A DNA stretch of 64,000 nucleotides, from positions 19,332,014-19,396,013 of the forward strand of contig OX327699.1 in NCBI GenBank assembly GCA_946807835.1, read 5' to 3'. The stretch is from Ailanthus altissimus (Eukaryota; Streptophyta; Magnoliopsida; Sapindales; Simaroubaceae). Each line of letters begins with the position of its first letter. Position 1 is the stretch's first letter. Below, in pieces: positions 35,761 to 48,654 of the stretch. A model generated the notes under the pieces. That model did no database searches and had not been told where the DNA came from. It saw nothing but the letters and a program-made list of their open reading frames with translations. The translations under genes and the position numbers were made by a program.

Positions 35761-36520
35761 TTTTTTTTTTGGTAATCAAGATATTTATTGATAAAAACTA
35801 TTCAAAATACAGATGGTCATAGAGCCATAACATAAAGAGTACGAGATTACAACTTATAACTTACCAACTGGCTACAATATAATCTACATTTTGGCCAGAG
35901 ATGATAGACAAACATTTAATCCAAACTACATCTTTAATATATTGAAATACATCATTTGCATTTGGTGTTTTATGTTGAAACACCACTTGGTTACGCTCTT
36001 GCCATATTGAGTAGATGGAGACACAGAAAGTGATTCTTTTGATTTTGCTAAATAAAGATTTACCTTTAGTTTTTCTACAGAAGTAGGATACCTCCCTTCT
36101 CCAAGTGTCAGGCCATCTATTGATATGGCACGCCGGCAAAACTTTTTTCATACACCTTCTGTAACGCTGCACTAAAAGAATAAATGTTCTACCATCTCAC
36201 CAACTTTACCACAAAGTGAGCAGTTTGTGGATTTGTTGAGCCCCCATGTAGCCAATCTCTCATTTGTAGATAACAGGTTCTTCAGTGCAAGCCAAGTGAC
36301 CTTAAAGTAGCCTGTACCATCTTACCATAGATTTTTTATTTGTCAAGTACCTCTATGCACTAGTAATTGAAAATCTCCCATCAAGGCACCCATTCAGATG
36401 ATCTTATCCTCTCTAGAGACAATAATGGAGAAGTTAAGCTATATATAATTCCAAGCTAGTGCAATATATGCATTCAAGGGGTCTGGAAAGGCCCAACTAC
36501 CATTGGGCCATAAGTTACTA
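35761..36520 (-). mobile_element. 5'-truncated LINE (L1-type) 3' end
   Basis: On the minus strand the fragment ends in a poly(A) run (poly-T at 35761-35770 on +). Its translation contains ERLATWGLNKSTNCSLCGK near 36250, then RRCMKKVLPACHINRWPDTW and YSIWQERNQVVFQ at 35861-36172. This is the zinc-binding reverse-transcriptase tail (zf-RVT) found at the C terminus of plant LINE ORF2. Stops interrupt it. The right (5') limit is approximate, and no target duplication was resolved. Confidence 0.75.
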
Positions 36521-37977
36521 ACTTTTGCGTCTTATGGTATGTCTCGTCTTCCATTAGTTTGCCATTTTTCTTGCTTATTGATATAAGAAGACGAGCTACT
36601 AATTATTTATCCCTCGAATATCGCCTTTTACTAACTAAGGGCCTTTATTTCTTTCAAAAATATTTCCTTTGATGAAAACCTTCTAATGGGTGTGCTGCTT
36701 TTTCCTGAGATCTATTCCTTCCTAAGCTCAAGGAAAGAGATGGTAAGGATTCTATTGCTATTTCACTTAGACAATATTTTTTTTCCTGTAATGAGTGAGT
36801 GTTTTTTTAACTCGCATTCTTCATATGACCTTTCTCTGTACATATTTCTAACTCTTTATCTTTCCACTATAGCGCGATGAGTTGAGGTCATTAATTTCTT
36901 CTTATGCACTTAATTCTCATAATGCTATTTTTAATTCTTTCACTGGGCTCAAAGGTGTAGGTAAGAGACTTAAAGGCGATAAGGTCATTGAGCCTTTAGT
37001 TGTCGCTTCCCGAGCATTGTCTTTTGCTTCCATCAAGGGTCCTGATGCTGACCATTCTCTTACTGAATTTTTGATCTTGGACCATATGGTGTTTGTCTAG
37101 TTGCTTTAAGTCTCCTTACTCTAGCCCTCCGTTAGATAGGAGTGCTTTAAAAGTGGTCGCTAAGATCTTTGCTTCGACGAAAGTGCCTTTCACTACTCTT
37201 GTTGTTCTAGTTTTCTTTGTCTTTCATTCTTGGTTTCATAGTTTGATTACATGATTCCGATTTGGTTTCATATCTATAATATTTCATGAAAGATTTTTTA
37301 AACTTCTTATTTGGCTTCTTGAGGACCAGATTCAAAAGACAAAGGATATCACCACAAAAAAAAAGGCATATAAAGATATATCTAAAGGCACAAGGCTTTG
37401 GTCTTTCTTCTTTTTTGTTTTCCTCCAGGTATTGATGTCTTTTTTTTTTCTTTACTAGTATAATACACTTAGGATCCTATCTTATAGATGTTCTTATTGT
37501 GGACATTATAGGTTTAAGCTTATCGAGTTCCAATTCTAATGACTCGGAAGAACTTTGTTTACCATCCCCTACCCCCCGAACTTTGTTTACCATCCCACAT
37601 CCTCAAAATCAGATAGAATAAGGAAGGGAAAAAGATTATGGAGATTCTTAGATATTTCCACGACCAACAAAATTCTTTACTTGGTGTTCTTTATGGTCTT
37701 CTCCTAAGTCTGCAACTAGGGAAGATAATGTATTTTTTTTCACTAAAGTTTTAGAAGGGGCCACTTTGGATCAATGCTACAGTTTTCCATATTGAGGATG
37801 AATCCTATAAGTGGTGTTATTTTGGATAAAATTTTCACTCGGGTTGACTTGGAAATGATTAGCATGTAGCTAGTGGGAACTAAAAAGTTCTCAATCTTGG
37901 ATTATATTAGTTATTTGGGAGGGCTTCTTGTGACTTAGTATTTGTATATAGTATTTTGGTTTATTTTTAAAGGATTG
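36521..37977. other. Intergenic DNA
   Basis: No supported gene. Open frames at 36686-36880 and 36882-37100 have no recognisable domain. A 21-bp word GAACTTTGTTTACCATCCC... is duplicated at about 37550-37600. Confidence 0.45.
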
Positions 37978-40614
37978 TGTCATGCCCCAGACCCAAAAGA
38001 TCTGACACACAATATAACCTACACTCATTTAATAGTGTGCACTCATAATTAATATTGTATAAAATTTTAAACTTGAATTCTACATAAGAATTCTTAGTAA
38101 GTTGCTAGTAGGTTCATCGCAAAAATTAACCCATGACCATACTTGGTGAAACATAAACCAAATACAATCACACTTAATAAAATAATACATAAGTATGTAT
38201 TCAATACAAACAAATTAAATATCTTAAACTACGTATCCACAAATAAAATACTTAGCAACCTAGCAATTTAAGGAACCCAAGGGACAACAGAAGCCTTGCC
38301 AAATTCACTAAGCACACATATACCTTATTTATCTGAAATCACCATAAACTATAATAAGTATAAAACTCAGTAAGTATATTAGTTTTTCATATATCAAAAT
38401 ACAAATACATATATATACACAATGCATATGTATGATATGTCGTGATAAATTAGAATCATAATCTTATCAAATCACATGTCAGGTAAACGCTTATACATTC
38501 TTTCAAAATATATAATAGGAATATCATCACTCAACTACTACTTAGCATGACTTCCATATCACATATCACATAATGAGCCAAATATCATCCATCGATGACT
38601 TACTATATGAGAGGAATAACACAAGTGATGTTTAAATTACACACATATAATGCTCATGCCCGAAAGTAAGAGCGAAACCCTCACCCTAATCATCGGTGAG
38701 TCCTCTTATATGCACCAATATGCTACCACACGAATGTGATGACTCACTCTTCCTTTAGGTACCAATAGGATCCTCCCTACATACGAAACACATACCAATC
38801 CAGAAGGAAAAGCCACACATAAAGGCTCTATAAATCACATAAGGTGCCTACTAAGTAAATAATGAGTTCAAACATCCTTAAAACACAAAACATATCTCAT
38901 GGATATTTTCTACTTCAAAAGCTTTCTTTGTTAAACACATTTCATTTTGAAAGCCCACTTTTATAAAAATATATATGTCCATGATCAATGTCAATGTTTA
39001 CATTCATAAACATATGTCTTTCACATTTCATATCAAATATACTTTGGCATAACATAAACATAAATATATTTCTAAGTACATTTACAAAATCATACAAAAA
39101 TAATTACTATATTTATTGTGATTTCAGTAAAAGTCTAGTATACTTACCTCTTAACACTTTCAGTAGAAGGCTTAATTCTCTTTAACCTATCAATAGATAT
39201 TAATCCTTTTATAAGCCTCACCATTCACACAAAATACTTTAAATAGCTTACAAATTACACATATTGCACTTATCTCATTGAATGGTCTAATGACTTGGTT
39301 TCTCAAAACCTGTCATTCTGACCACTTATACTTAATAAAATTTTCTTATACATCAAATGATGTCCAATTACTCCAAAATCAGAATATATCATTCTTGACT
39401 TATACATCCTTCTTATATATGAATATTAGATCATAATTCTTACACAATCCATTTCATAAACACCATCAAATTCAAACTATTATCCTGACAGGATCAAGAT
39501 ATTTACTGAACAGTATTTAATATTCTAATTTTATAAAATCATATACCATCTCACAAATTATACAAATACAACAGAATTACTTTTGACACATATCGCAATT
39601 CATGATAAATGTTTCACTTCAAAATCCTTGTCAAAAGTATTTTAAAACTATTGTATTCCATAGCTTTAAAAATCTGTTATTCAAATACTACAATGAGCTG
39701 ATATACTTTAGAAAATCATCACAAATTAACCATATTGATCTAAATTCTCAATTTTGAGTATATCATATTAGATATATAAAATTATCATATTCCATAAATT
39801 CATAATTTTTGAAGATCATTCAGCAGATCAAAAATTATTTGTCACTGTAGTATACTATTAACACAGGAAATATTTAGAATTTCAGGGTCATTTTTGTAAA
39901 TTCACTAAAACTTCAATTTCTGGAATTTTCAATCAATTCAAAGTCTCAAATGATTCTAGACATGTCTAGTTTCATATTATCAAAATTAAAAATAAGAATC
40001 AAAGTACAACAATTTATAAAATTCTCAGATCAAGAAGCTATCAAGTAGAAATTCTACAATTCATCATGATTTATCAAGTTTTCTACATAATCATCATCAA
40101 TTCTCAATATATCTTACAAAATATACATCAAGTCCTCAATTGTACATATTTTTAGAAATTAGAACTTAAATAAATTAACTTAATTAACACCAATAAATTG
40201 AGAAAGAGTTATGATGTACCTCTTAAAGTCTAAAGTTCTAATTTCTTATTCTTTTTCTTCTTATTCTTCTCTTTCTCTCTCCTATATTTCTCTCTCTTAA
40301 AGGGATAGCTAGACCAAAAATGAGTGAATTAGAATTTAAAATGTGTATTTTTATACTAAAAGGCTAACTTTTAGTATTTATAAATTAACCCTAAAATTTT
40401 TTAAAATATTACAATTTGGTCCCTAAAATAAATCTAAAGTCTTACAAATAAACCCAATACTAATAGTAGGTCCTTAATCCATACAAATAATACTAATAAC
40501 AATACATAAATTAAGTATCATCCGCATACAAATAAAATACAAATATTAGATATATATATATATATATATATGTAAATACTTATTCTTATCGGTTGTGGAT
40601 AAGTGGTTACTACA
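37978..40614 (-). mobile_element. Solo LTR A (minus) of a 2.6-2.9-kb Ty3/gypsy-type LTR family
   Basis: Begins TGTCATGCCCCAGACCC and ends GTGGATAAGTGGTTACTACA. It is flanked by a perfect TSD GATTG (37973-37977 and 40615-40619). Its reverse complement matches 40724-43582 and 50173-53024 over their length. No coding sequence was seen. The TGT(A)GTAACC start and GTCTGGGGCGTGACA end are typical of plant gypsy LTRs. The size suggests the Tekay/Del group, which is inference. Confidence 0.92.
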
Positions 40615-40723
40615 GATTGTGTTATATTTTCAAGCCATACAGGATAGTGCACACATAATTAGGCTTTCAATGAAAAGCTTCAAGCCATGGTAGGAGGCGA
40701 AAGCTCTAAAGAAAGAGATTATG

Positions 40724-43582
40724 TATAGTAACCACTTATCCAACACCGAAAAGAATAAATATTTATATATATGTATAATATTCATATTTTATTTGTATGT
40801 GGATGATACTTAATTTATGTATTGTTATTAGTAGTGTTTGTATAGATTAAGGAACTACTATTAATATTGAATTTATTTGCAAGACTTTAGATTTATTTTA
40901 GGGATTAAATTATAATACTTTAAAAGTTTTGGGAGCTAATTCATAAATACTAAAAATTACCCTCTTAGTATCAAAATATACATTTGAAATCCTAATTCAC
41001 TCATTTTGGTTGAGCCACGTCTTTTAGAGTGAGAAAAGAGAGAAAGAAATGGGAGAGAAAGAGAAAAAGAAGAAGAAGAAAGTTGGAAGTTAAGCTTTAA
41101 GAGGTATATTATAACCCTTTCTTAGTTTCTTGGAGTTAATTTAGTTAATTCCTTTACGTTTTGATTTTTGAAAATATGTACAATTGAGAATTTGATGTGA
41201 ATTTTGTAAGATATTGTGAGAATTGATGATGATTTATGTAGATAGCTTGATAAATCATGATGAATTGCAGAATTTCTATTTGATAGTTTCTTGATCCGAA
41301 AATTTTATAAATTATTGTGCTTCGATTCTGATTTTAAATTTTAATTATATAAAATTAGACATGTCAAGAATCATTTAAGACTTTGAATCGATTGAAAATT
41401 CTAGAAATTGAATTTTTAGTAAAATTACTAAAATGACCCTGAAATTCTGGAAATTTCCTGTGTTAACAGTATGATACAGTGACAAATAATTTTTGATCTG
41501 CTGAATGATCTTAAAAAATTATAAATTTATAGAATATGATAATTTTATATGTCTAATATGATATACTCAGAATTGAGAATTTAGATCAATGTGGTTAAAT
41601 TGTTATAATTTTCTAAAGTGTATCAGCTCATTGTAGTATTTGATTAATAAATGTTTAAAGCTATGGAATAAAATAGTTTTAAAATACTTTTGACAGGTAT
41701 TTTGAAGTAAAATATTTTTCATGAATTGAAATATGTGTCAAGAGTAATTATGTGGTATTTTTATAATTTTTGAGTTAGTATATGATTTTATAAAAGTAGG
41801 AGACTGAATACTGTTCAATAAATATCTTGATCCTGCCAGAATAATAGTTTGGATTTGATGGTGTTTATGAAATAGAATGTGTAGAAATTATGATATGATA
41901 TTCATACATAAGGGGGATATATGAGTTACGAAAGATATATTCTGATTTTGGAGCAATTGGACATCATTTGATGTATAAGACAATTTTGTTAAGTGTAAGT
42001 GGTTAGAATGACAAGTTTTGAGAAACCAGGTAATTAGACCAATTCGATGTAATAAGTGCAATATGTGTAATTTTATAAACTATTTAAAGTATTTTGTGTG
42101 AATATTGAGGCTTAGGAAACGATTAATCTCTATTAATAGGTTAAGGAGAATTAAGCCTTGGTACTAAAAGTGTTAAGAGGTAAGTATACTAGACTTTTAC
42201 TGAAATCACAATAAGCATAGTAATTATCTATGTATGATTTTGTAAATATACTTAGAAATATGTTTATGTTATGTCAAAGTATATTTGATATGAAATGTGA
42301 AAGACATATGTTTATGAATGTGAGCATTGACATTGAGCATGGACATACATGTGTTTATGAAAGTGAGCTTTCAAAATGAAATGTGTTTAACAAAGAAAGC
42401 TTTTGAAGTGAAAAATGTCCATGAGATACGTTTTGTGTTTTGAGGATGCTTGAACTCACTATTTACTTAGTAGGCACCTTATGTGATTTTTGGAGGCTTT
42501 ATGTGTGGCCTTTCCTTTGGGATTAGTATATGTTATGTGTTCCGTATGTAGGGAGGATTCTATTGATACCTAAAAGAAGATTGAGTCATCACATTTGTGT
42601 GGTGATGTATTGGTGCATGTGAGAGGACTCACCGATGATCAGGGTGAGGGTTTGGCTCTTACCTTCGGGCATGAGCATTATATATGTGTAATTTAAATCT
42701 TACTTGTACTATTTCTCTCGTATAGTATGTCACATACGAGTGACATTTGGCTCATTATATGATATGAAAGTCCTACTAAGTAGTAGTTAAGTAATGGTAT
42801 TCCTATTATATGTTTTGAAAGAATGTGTAAGGGCTTACCTGACATGTGATTTAATAAAATTATGATTTTGATTTATCACAGTATATCATACACATGCATT
42901 GTGTATATATATTTGTATTTGATATATGAAAAACTAGTATGCTTACTAAGTTTTATACTCATTATAGTTTATAGTGATTTCAGGTAAATAAGGTACATGT
43001 GTGCTTAGTGGATTTGGCAAGGTTTCTGTTGTTCCTTGGGTTCCCTAAGTTGTTAGGTTACTGAGTGTTTCATTTGAGGACACGTGGGTTAAGATATTTG
43101 ATTTGTCCCTATTGAATAAATACTTATGTATTATTTTATTGTGTATGGTTGTATTTGATTTAAGTTTCACCAAGTGTGGTTATGGGTTGATTTTAAGTAA
43201 GAATTTGCAATGAATTTATTCTAGGCTTCCGGTAACAAAGTTGCTACTAGTGACGTAGTAGAGTGTTAATCTCTGAGAAAACTTTGCGTATCTCCGGTTT
43301 ACTAATTGCCCAAGTCATAATTCAATTGTTATAATTCTGAATTTTTTTTTGAAATGAATGTTTAAATATTGTCAATAAATGTTTATGTTTATATTTTAAA
43401 CATGAGATAAACCCGTAACAAGAATTTAAGAATATACTAGAAATATTAAGATTGTATGTGTCCTAAGGATTCTTATGTTGAATTAAAATTTAAAATTTTA
43501 TGTAATATTATTTATCAGTGCACATTATTGAATGAATGTAAGTTATGTCGTGTGTCGGATCTTTTGAGTCTGGGGCGTGACA
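40724..43582 (+). mobile_element. Solo LTR B (plus), head to head with solo LTR A
   Basis: Starts TATAGTAACCACTTATCC, where the expected TG has become TA, and ends GAGTCTGGGGCGTGACA. Flanked by a perfect TSD TTATG (40719-40723 and 43583-43587), which confirms the mutated start. It is the same family as LTR A and LTR C, in the opposite orientation to A with 109 bp between them. It contains a purine-rich leader (about 41030-41090) and the ACTAAGTTTTATACTCATTATAG block also seen in C. Confidence 0.9.
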
Positions 43583-43587
43583 TTATG

Positions 43588-45529
43588 AGTTGAGGACGCA
43601 TTTGTGAAGAAGGGTTAACTCGTGGTTGCTAGGTCCAATTCCCATATATTAGAAGAAAAGAATCTACATAGTGCCACTAAAGTTTCTTAGATCAACAGTT
43701 ATTCGACCAAAGACTTCAAATTCTCATCCCTTTCTTTTCAAATGACCAAAGTGTCCTTGTCAACATGTGAAGAGCACTTTGACATTTAAATTAGTGAAAG
43801 TAAAAAGGATTAATTTAAGGAGCAATAAGACTTCAAGGATGTAAAATGGTATTTAGTTTCTAAGAAAGTATTTATGTGATAATGAAGTATTAATTTAATA
43901 AAACAATGAATTGTATTTGAATTTTTGAAAGTGATATCCATGAATAATTGAATGAAATAGGACTTATCCATTTAAAAGAGAAGATTTGGAGGGAAAAAAA
44001 AGGAGCTTTTCCTTTAAGTCTTTTCAATCATTGGATGGGCGCATCCACTTTCTTACAGTTGGATCGACCACTTGCACCCCTAGCTACATATAAGTATGCT
44101 AAATCATTCAAATGTGGAGGATCTCGTAAGAATGAGCTCACACGAATTCTTGTGCTTCTCTACTCAAGCAAAATAAGACGTGTGGCATTGGGCTGATTAG
44201 ACCAACCGAATTTGAGCCCAACATAAGTTAAATAAGTTAATCTTACTATAATCTGATAAAAGATTGAGTTGGTTCAAGTTTACTTTCATCAACTTGCATA
44301 GACATTTCTCAATTTTAGAAAAAAATTTAAAAATATTTAGTATAATATTTTTTTAATAAATTTTAATCCTACTTTATATTTCTTTAATAAAACAAAATAG
44401 TTATTATTTACTTAGAGAGAATTGACTTTTAGTTCTTAATTATTTCCTTAATTTTTAAGTTTTTAAAATACTCAATTACATTTTTTTTTTATTATTCTTA
44501 TTCATCTTCATTTTGAAAAATGCCAAATTACCTCTTTAAAAAGATTAACTTAGATATTTTAAAAATTTTAAAGACATTATAAGTAGTTAAAAAAACCTTA
44601 GAAATTAAACCTTTCAATTTTCTTTTACTATATCACTTAACTAAATATTTGAAACAAAATGATTCAAAATCACTCTTAACAAGGATGGGGCGATGGGCAC
44701 GGATTGAGGTCGGTCAAGTTTGTACCAATAACCAACCTAACCCAATTCATCATGAATATTAAAGTCAACCCAAATGTCTACATTGAACCAATTCAAAATA
44801 ATTGAGTTGGATTGTCCGGCCCAGGTTTTAGCCTAAAAAAATCATAAATAATTTCAAACATAAATTATCTGATACTGAATATAGTTTAATAATATATACT
44901 CCAAAAATAATAAAAGGACGATAAGAATATCACACAAAATTAAATACAATAAAATAAAAATTAATCCATATTACTGCGTCAAAGACACATTGAAAAAAAA
45001 GTGAATAAAAGTTATGATTACACATGGTATTGAATATCTCGTTGAAAGTTTTTGAAATGCATGATTTTGTATAAGAGTGGGAAAAATGGTTCGGTTTAAT
45101 TTTTAGAATAAATTAAAAATTAAATTAAATTGGTTAATTTTTAAAAAATAAAATTGAAATAAAAAACTAAACTAAAAATAGTGAATCGAAAAATTGAACC
45201 AAACAGTTTGACTTCAAATGGAATTAAATTAAACTTGTTTTTTGTTCGGTTCATTTTTTTTTATTTTTTTAATATTTTTTTAAATTCAATTTTTTGATTC
45301 AATTCTCAGTTCAAAAAGTTAAAATAAAAAATTAAACCAAATTTTTAAATTTTCAAATTATAAAATTAAGAACTAAACCAATTAAAGAAAAAACTGAATT
45401 AAACTAATTAGTTCATTTAAATTTTTTAAAATTCAATTCAATTCACCAATTTTTTATCCATCCTGATTTTATACGCTGTTTTAAAGTTGACATATCTTAC
45501 AAAATGTCTTATATCGTGAACTGTAAAGA
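43588..45529. other. AT-rich intergenic DNA with one degenerate MITE-like stretch
   Basis: No gene is supported; the 82-codon frame at 43948-44196 has no recognisable domain. The end of the interval contains the GGTTCGG-type degenerate element listed separately. Confidence 0.45.
45075..45465. mobile_element. Degenerate AACCG-type foldback element, possible hAT MITE relic
   Basis: Starts AGAGTGGGAAAAATGGTTCGG and ends CCAATTTTTTATCCATCCT, a weak version of the termini of the 4334-4818 element. The interior alternates GGTTCGGTTTAA, TTGAACCAAAC and TTCGGTTCA words in both orientations. Flanks GATTTTGTA and GATTTTATA are alike at 8 of 9. This is a tentative call. Confidence 0.45.
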
Positions 45530-46210
45530 TGACCTGTGCACCCACTGAAAGGAATATTAAAAAAAAAAAAAATTATGAACCATTTCCCTGTGAAAAAGAT
45601 ATCCATTGCTAGCAAACCCACCAGAAGTGACGATTAAATAAAGAGATGATGAGAAAATGTTGATGTGAAATTATTTTTGGACCCCAAACATAGAAAGACT
45701 TATTTAAAAAAAAAAATCAGACATGAAAGGGACTTCAGTTGTTATTCTTTGCTTTTATCCTTTTTTTTTAAATGAATAAATATATAGTTATGTTTCAAAT
45801 ATGATAGCAACTGGACATTATAAAAGGTTAGTTTGATAAAGAGAGACTACCAATCTTACCTGCTAATATTGTATCCTTAATTTGTTTCTTTATCTTTTTC
45901 TTTTTCTTTAAATAACAAAATTGTTCCTTTTTTTTTTCTTTGTTTAAACTTAAGGAGAGGAGTTTTAAACACCCAACTTGGACATTGGTCAAGACTTATG
46001 TTATCACAAAATTATGCCTATTATCACAAAGAAAAGTTGTTTCTTAACTTGTGGTAAGATAGCCTAAAAATTAGAATGTCCGAATTCAAAGATGAAGTTT
46101 TACTTGGGTCGTGCTTCTATAACTTTGACCATTTACAAGAAAATCGAAAAAAAACAAAAATTTCTCTTTATTAATCATGCAATAATTTTGAATTTCTATA
46201 TATAAACCCA
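45530..46210 (+). promoter_or_regulatory. Orphan copy of the CYP81-like upstream region (no gene follows)
   Basis: CACCCACTGAAAG, CCACCAGAAGTGACGATTAAA and AAAGAGATGATGAGAAAATG match the sequence upstream of the full-length P450 (58645-58760) and the copy near 62300. Further right, AAAATTAGAATGTCCGAATTC and a CGACCATT-like block match 62590-62670. CTATATATAAACCC at about 46195 sits where the intact gene has TATTATATAAGCCCC (about 59048). No P450 coding sequence follows. Function as a promoter is inferred from position relative to the intact gene. Confidence 0.7.
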
Positions 46211-46599
46211 TGGGTTTTCGTTAAATGATCATGAATGCAAAATACCAAGTGAAAAAACAAGATTACGCCGTGTAAATTCAACTAGTTATGTCACTATAGT
46301 GATGATGTTGACAAAATAAAACAAACCCTAAACTTATTTGGACCCAAATTTATATGTAATTCTAAAGCTTTATTCACATTTAAATCACCTAAACAGTTGG
46401 TCGATATGAGGGATTGACTTAAGCGCAATAGCCTGTTTGTATAGAAACCCAGCAAAAATTTGTTACCAAACCCAACAGTAAGCAAAACTCTAAGAAGAAA
46501 CTGATGAATCCCTTAATTTTTTTTTTTCTCAATATCTTCACACGAAACAACGTCGTTTTGAATTTACATTTCTATGCAAAATAGCACCATTTTGTTCTA

Positions 46600-47000
46600 G
46601 TGTCTAGTACTTGTAAACGCTACACTTTTTTTTTCACATAAGACGTGAAACAATGTCATTTTAACAGACACTAAAGGTGAAAAGAAATTGTTTAAAGTCA
46701 AGTTATTTATAAAAAATAAAAAAAATCTGCTATTTTCACAGAAATATATAATTGCAAAATAGTGTCGGTTACTTAAAATTAATGAAATGGCGCCATTTTT
46801 TCTGCGTGCCCCGTAACTGTCGCCCTCGATATATATTTTTTTTTAAACTTAAGATATAAAGCGACACTGTTTTAATAGACATTAAAACGTGAAATAACCT
46901 TGTTTAAAATCTATTTTTTTTATAAATAAAATACAAAAAAGCACTATTTTTCTTCAAAAATATAATTACAAAACGGTGTCATTTTAATGAAATGACATAT
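46600..47000. repeat. Diverged tandem duplication, about 200 bp x 2
   Basis: Blocks at about 46640-46795 and 46850-46995 share the order GTGAAACAATGTCATTTTAA or ATAAAGCGACACTGTTTTAA, then CAGACACTAAA or TAGACATTAAA, TTGTTTAAA, an ATAAAAAATAAAA run and a TATAATT(G/A)CAAAA(T/C)(A/G)GTGTC ending. Clear but old. Confidence 0.7.
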
Positions 47001-47399
47001 TTTTAACTATGCTCAATAAAATAATTACCTATGTAAAAAATAAAATACCACGTAATATTTTTTTTACCAAAATGTCATCATTTTTAACATTAATAAAATA
47101 CTTCATTTCACTCTTTTACAAAAAAAATTTTTAGTAATTCTATCACTAAATTTTGACACATTTTATCATAAAATAATAATAGAACTTTTTTGTTATAGAA
47201 TACATCATAGCGTTTTGATGTATTCTGTCATAAATTAATTTTTTTTTAAAAGTAATATAATCAATCATAATAAAATTCAAATCCTATTAAAAGAATTTTG
47301 TTGCGAAAAATATATTTTTTTTAGTAGTAAATCATTCACAAAAGAAGAGTTAGATGAAGTGGAGAGAATATTTCTATGATATTGAAGCTACATAATTGT

Positions 47400-47742
47400 T
47401 GGCATATAGTGCCAGTAATGTGCTAGCAACAGTGAACACTATGTTAATGGGAGAGTTTAACAATTTATTTTTCAATACAAATTAGAGAAAGTTTCAAAAG
47501 TTTTGAGAGAGTTTTTGAGTGATTTGAGAGAATTGGGTGTATTATAGTTTTGGGTTGTAAGGCTAAAATACTACAATACTTGTATTCTCTATTTTTAATA
47601 GTAAAAGATTCTTCTGACTTCGCCCGTAGACGTAGGCTAAAAGCCGAACCACGTAATCTTGTATTTGTTTTATTTTTATTTTTATTATTTTTCTCAATTT
47701 CGCTTTAGTTACGACCCTGCATCACCCATCAATTTCCTAACA
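47400..47742 (+). repeat. 5' LTR of the 47.4-55.2 kb copia
   Basis: Direct repeat of the right LTR's inner part, ending TTTCCTAACA. It lacks about 80 bases present in the right copy, including the 54776-54813 stretch and a CTCCCTATAAATAAGAGAG-containing block with the TATA box, so this LTR probably cannot drive transcription well. Confidence 0.75.
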
Positions 47743-47910
47743 AGTGGTATTAGAGCTTCTGGTTGAAAGAGATTACTATTCATATATACAGTTACTATTT
47801 ACGTATACAATAACTGTTTATACGTACGGGTACTATTTATACGTATGGTTACTATTCATATAAAACAGTGGGAGTCGATCCTAGCAGAAAACAGTTTGTG
47901 GTGAAAAGTA

Positions 47911-48654
47911 ATGGCAGCAAAATACGAAGTTGAAAAGTTCAATGAAGGTAATTTTACATTGTGAAAAATGAAAATAAAGGCGATTTTAAGGAAAAACAAG
48001 TGCTCAGAAGAAATTGATGAAAGGCCCGCTAGTATCACTGATGATATCAAGTGGAATGAGATTGACAGTAATACAGTTGTTGATCTGCATCTAGCACTTG
48101 CTGATAATGTGTTATCCAATGTGGCGGAAAAGAAGACAGCAAAAGAGATCTGAGATACTCTCATAAAATTGTATGAGGCCAAATCTTTGCACAACAAGAT
48201 CTTCTTAAAAAGAAAATTGTATACTCTTCGAATGGCAGAATCTACTTCAGTGACAGAGCACATCAACACGTTAAATACTCTATTTTCCTAACTCACTTCC
48301 TTGGGGCATAAAATAGAGGCAGGTGAACGTGCAGAGATTTTACTTCAAAGCCTACCAGATTTGTATAATCAACTCATCATCAACTTGACGAATAATATTC
48401 TAATGGACTTCTTAGTCTTCAATGATGTTACAGCTGCTGTACTGGGAGAAGAACGAAGACGAAAAAATAAAGAAGACAAACAGGAATGTTCGCAGCAAGC
48501 AGAAGCTTTGACAATGATGAGAGGTAGATCAACAGAACGTGGCCCTAGTGGGAGTCAAAATCATAGTAGACCAAAATCCAGAAGTAAGAAGAACGTCAAG
48601 TGCTACCATTGTGGTAAGAAAGGCCATCTGAAGAAGGATTGCTAGGGATTGAAG
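47911..48654 (+). pseudogene. copia gag (broken)
   Basis: ATG 47911 opens AAKYEVEKFNEGNF. An in-frame TGA replaces the usual Trp before KMKIKAILRKNKC. Further stops lie near 48151 and 48290. The CCHC zinc knuckle CYHCGKKGHLKKDC at 48601-48642 is intact and is followed at once by a TAG (48643-48645). Capsid-type sequence IEAGERAEILLQSLPDLYNQ is present at about 48312. It is the nucleocapsid-like protein of the element, no longer expressible as one chain. Confidence 0.85.

Noticed and set aside
35739..36535. TTGCGTCTT repeat as LINE target duplication
   Set aside because: The left copy is 14 bases away from the poly(A) end instead of next to it, so it does not fit target-primed insertion.
36686..37100. 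Two adjacent plus-strand frames (64 and 72 codons) that might be exons
   Set aside because: No conserved sequence recognised and no convincing splice sites between them.
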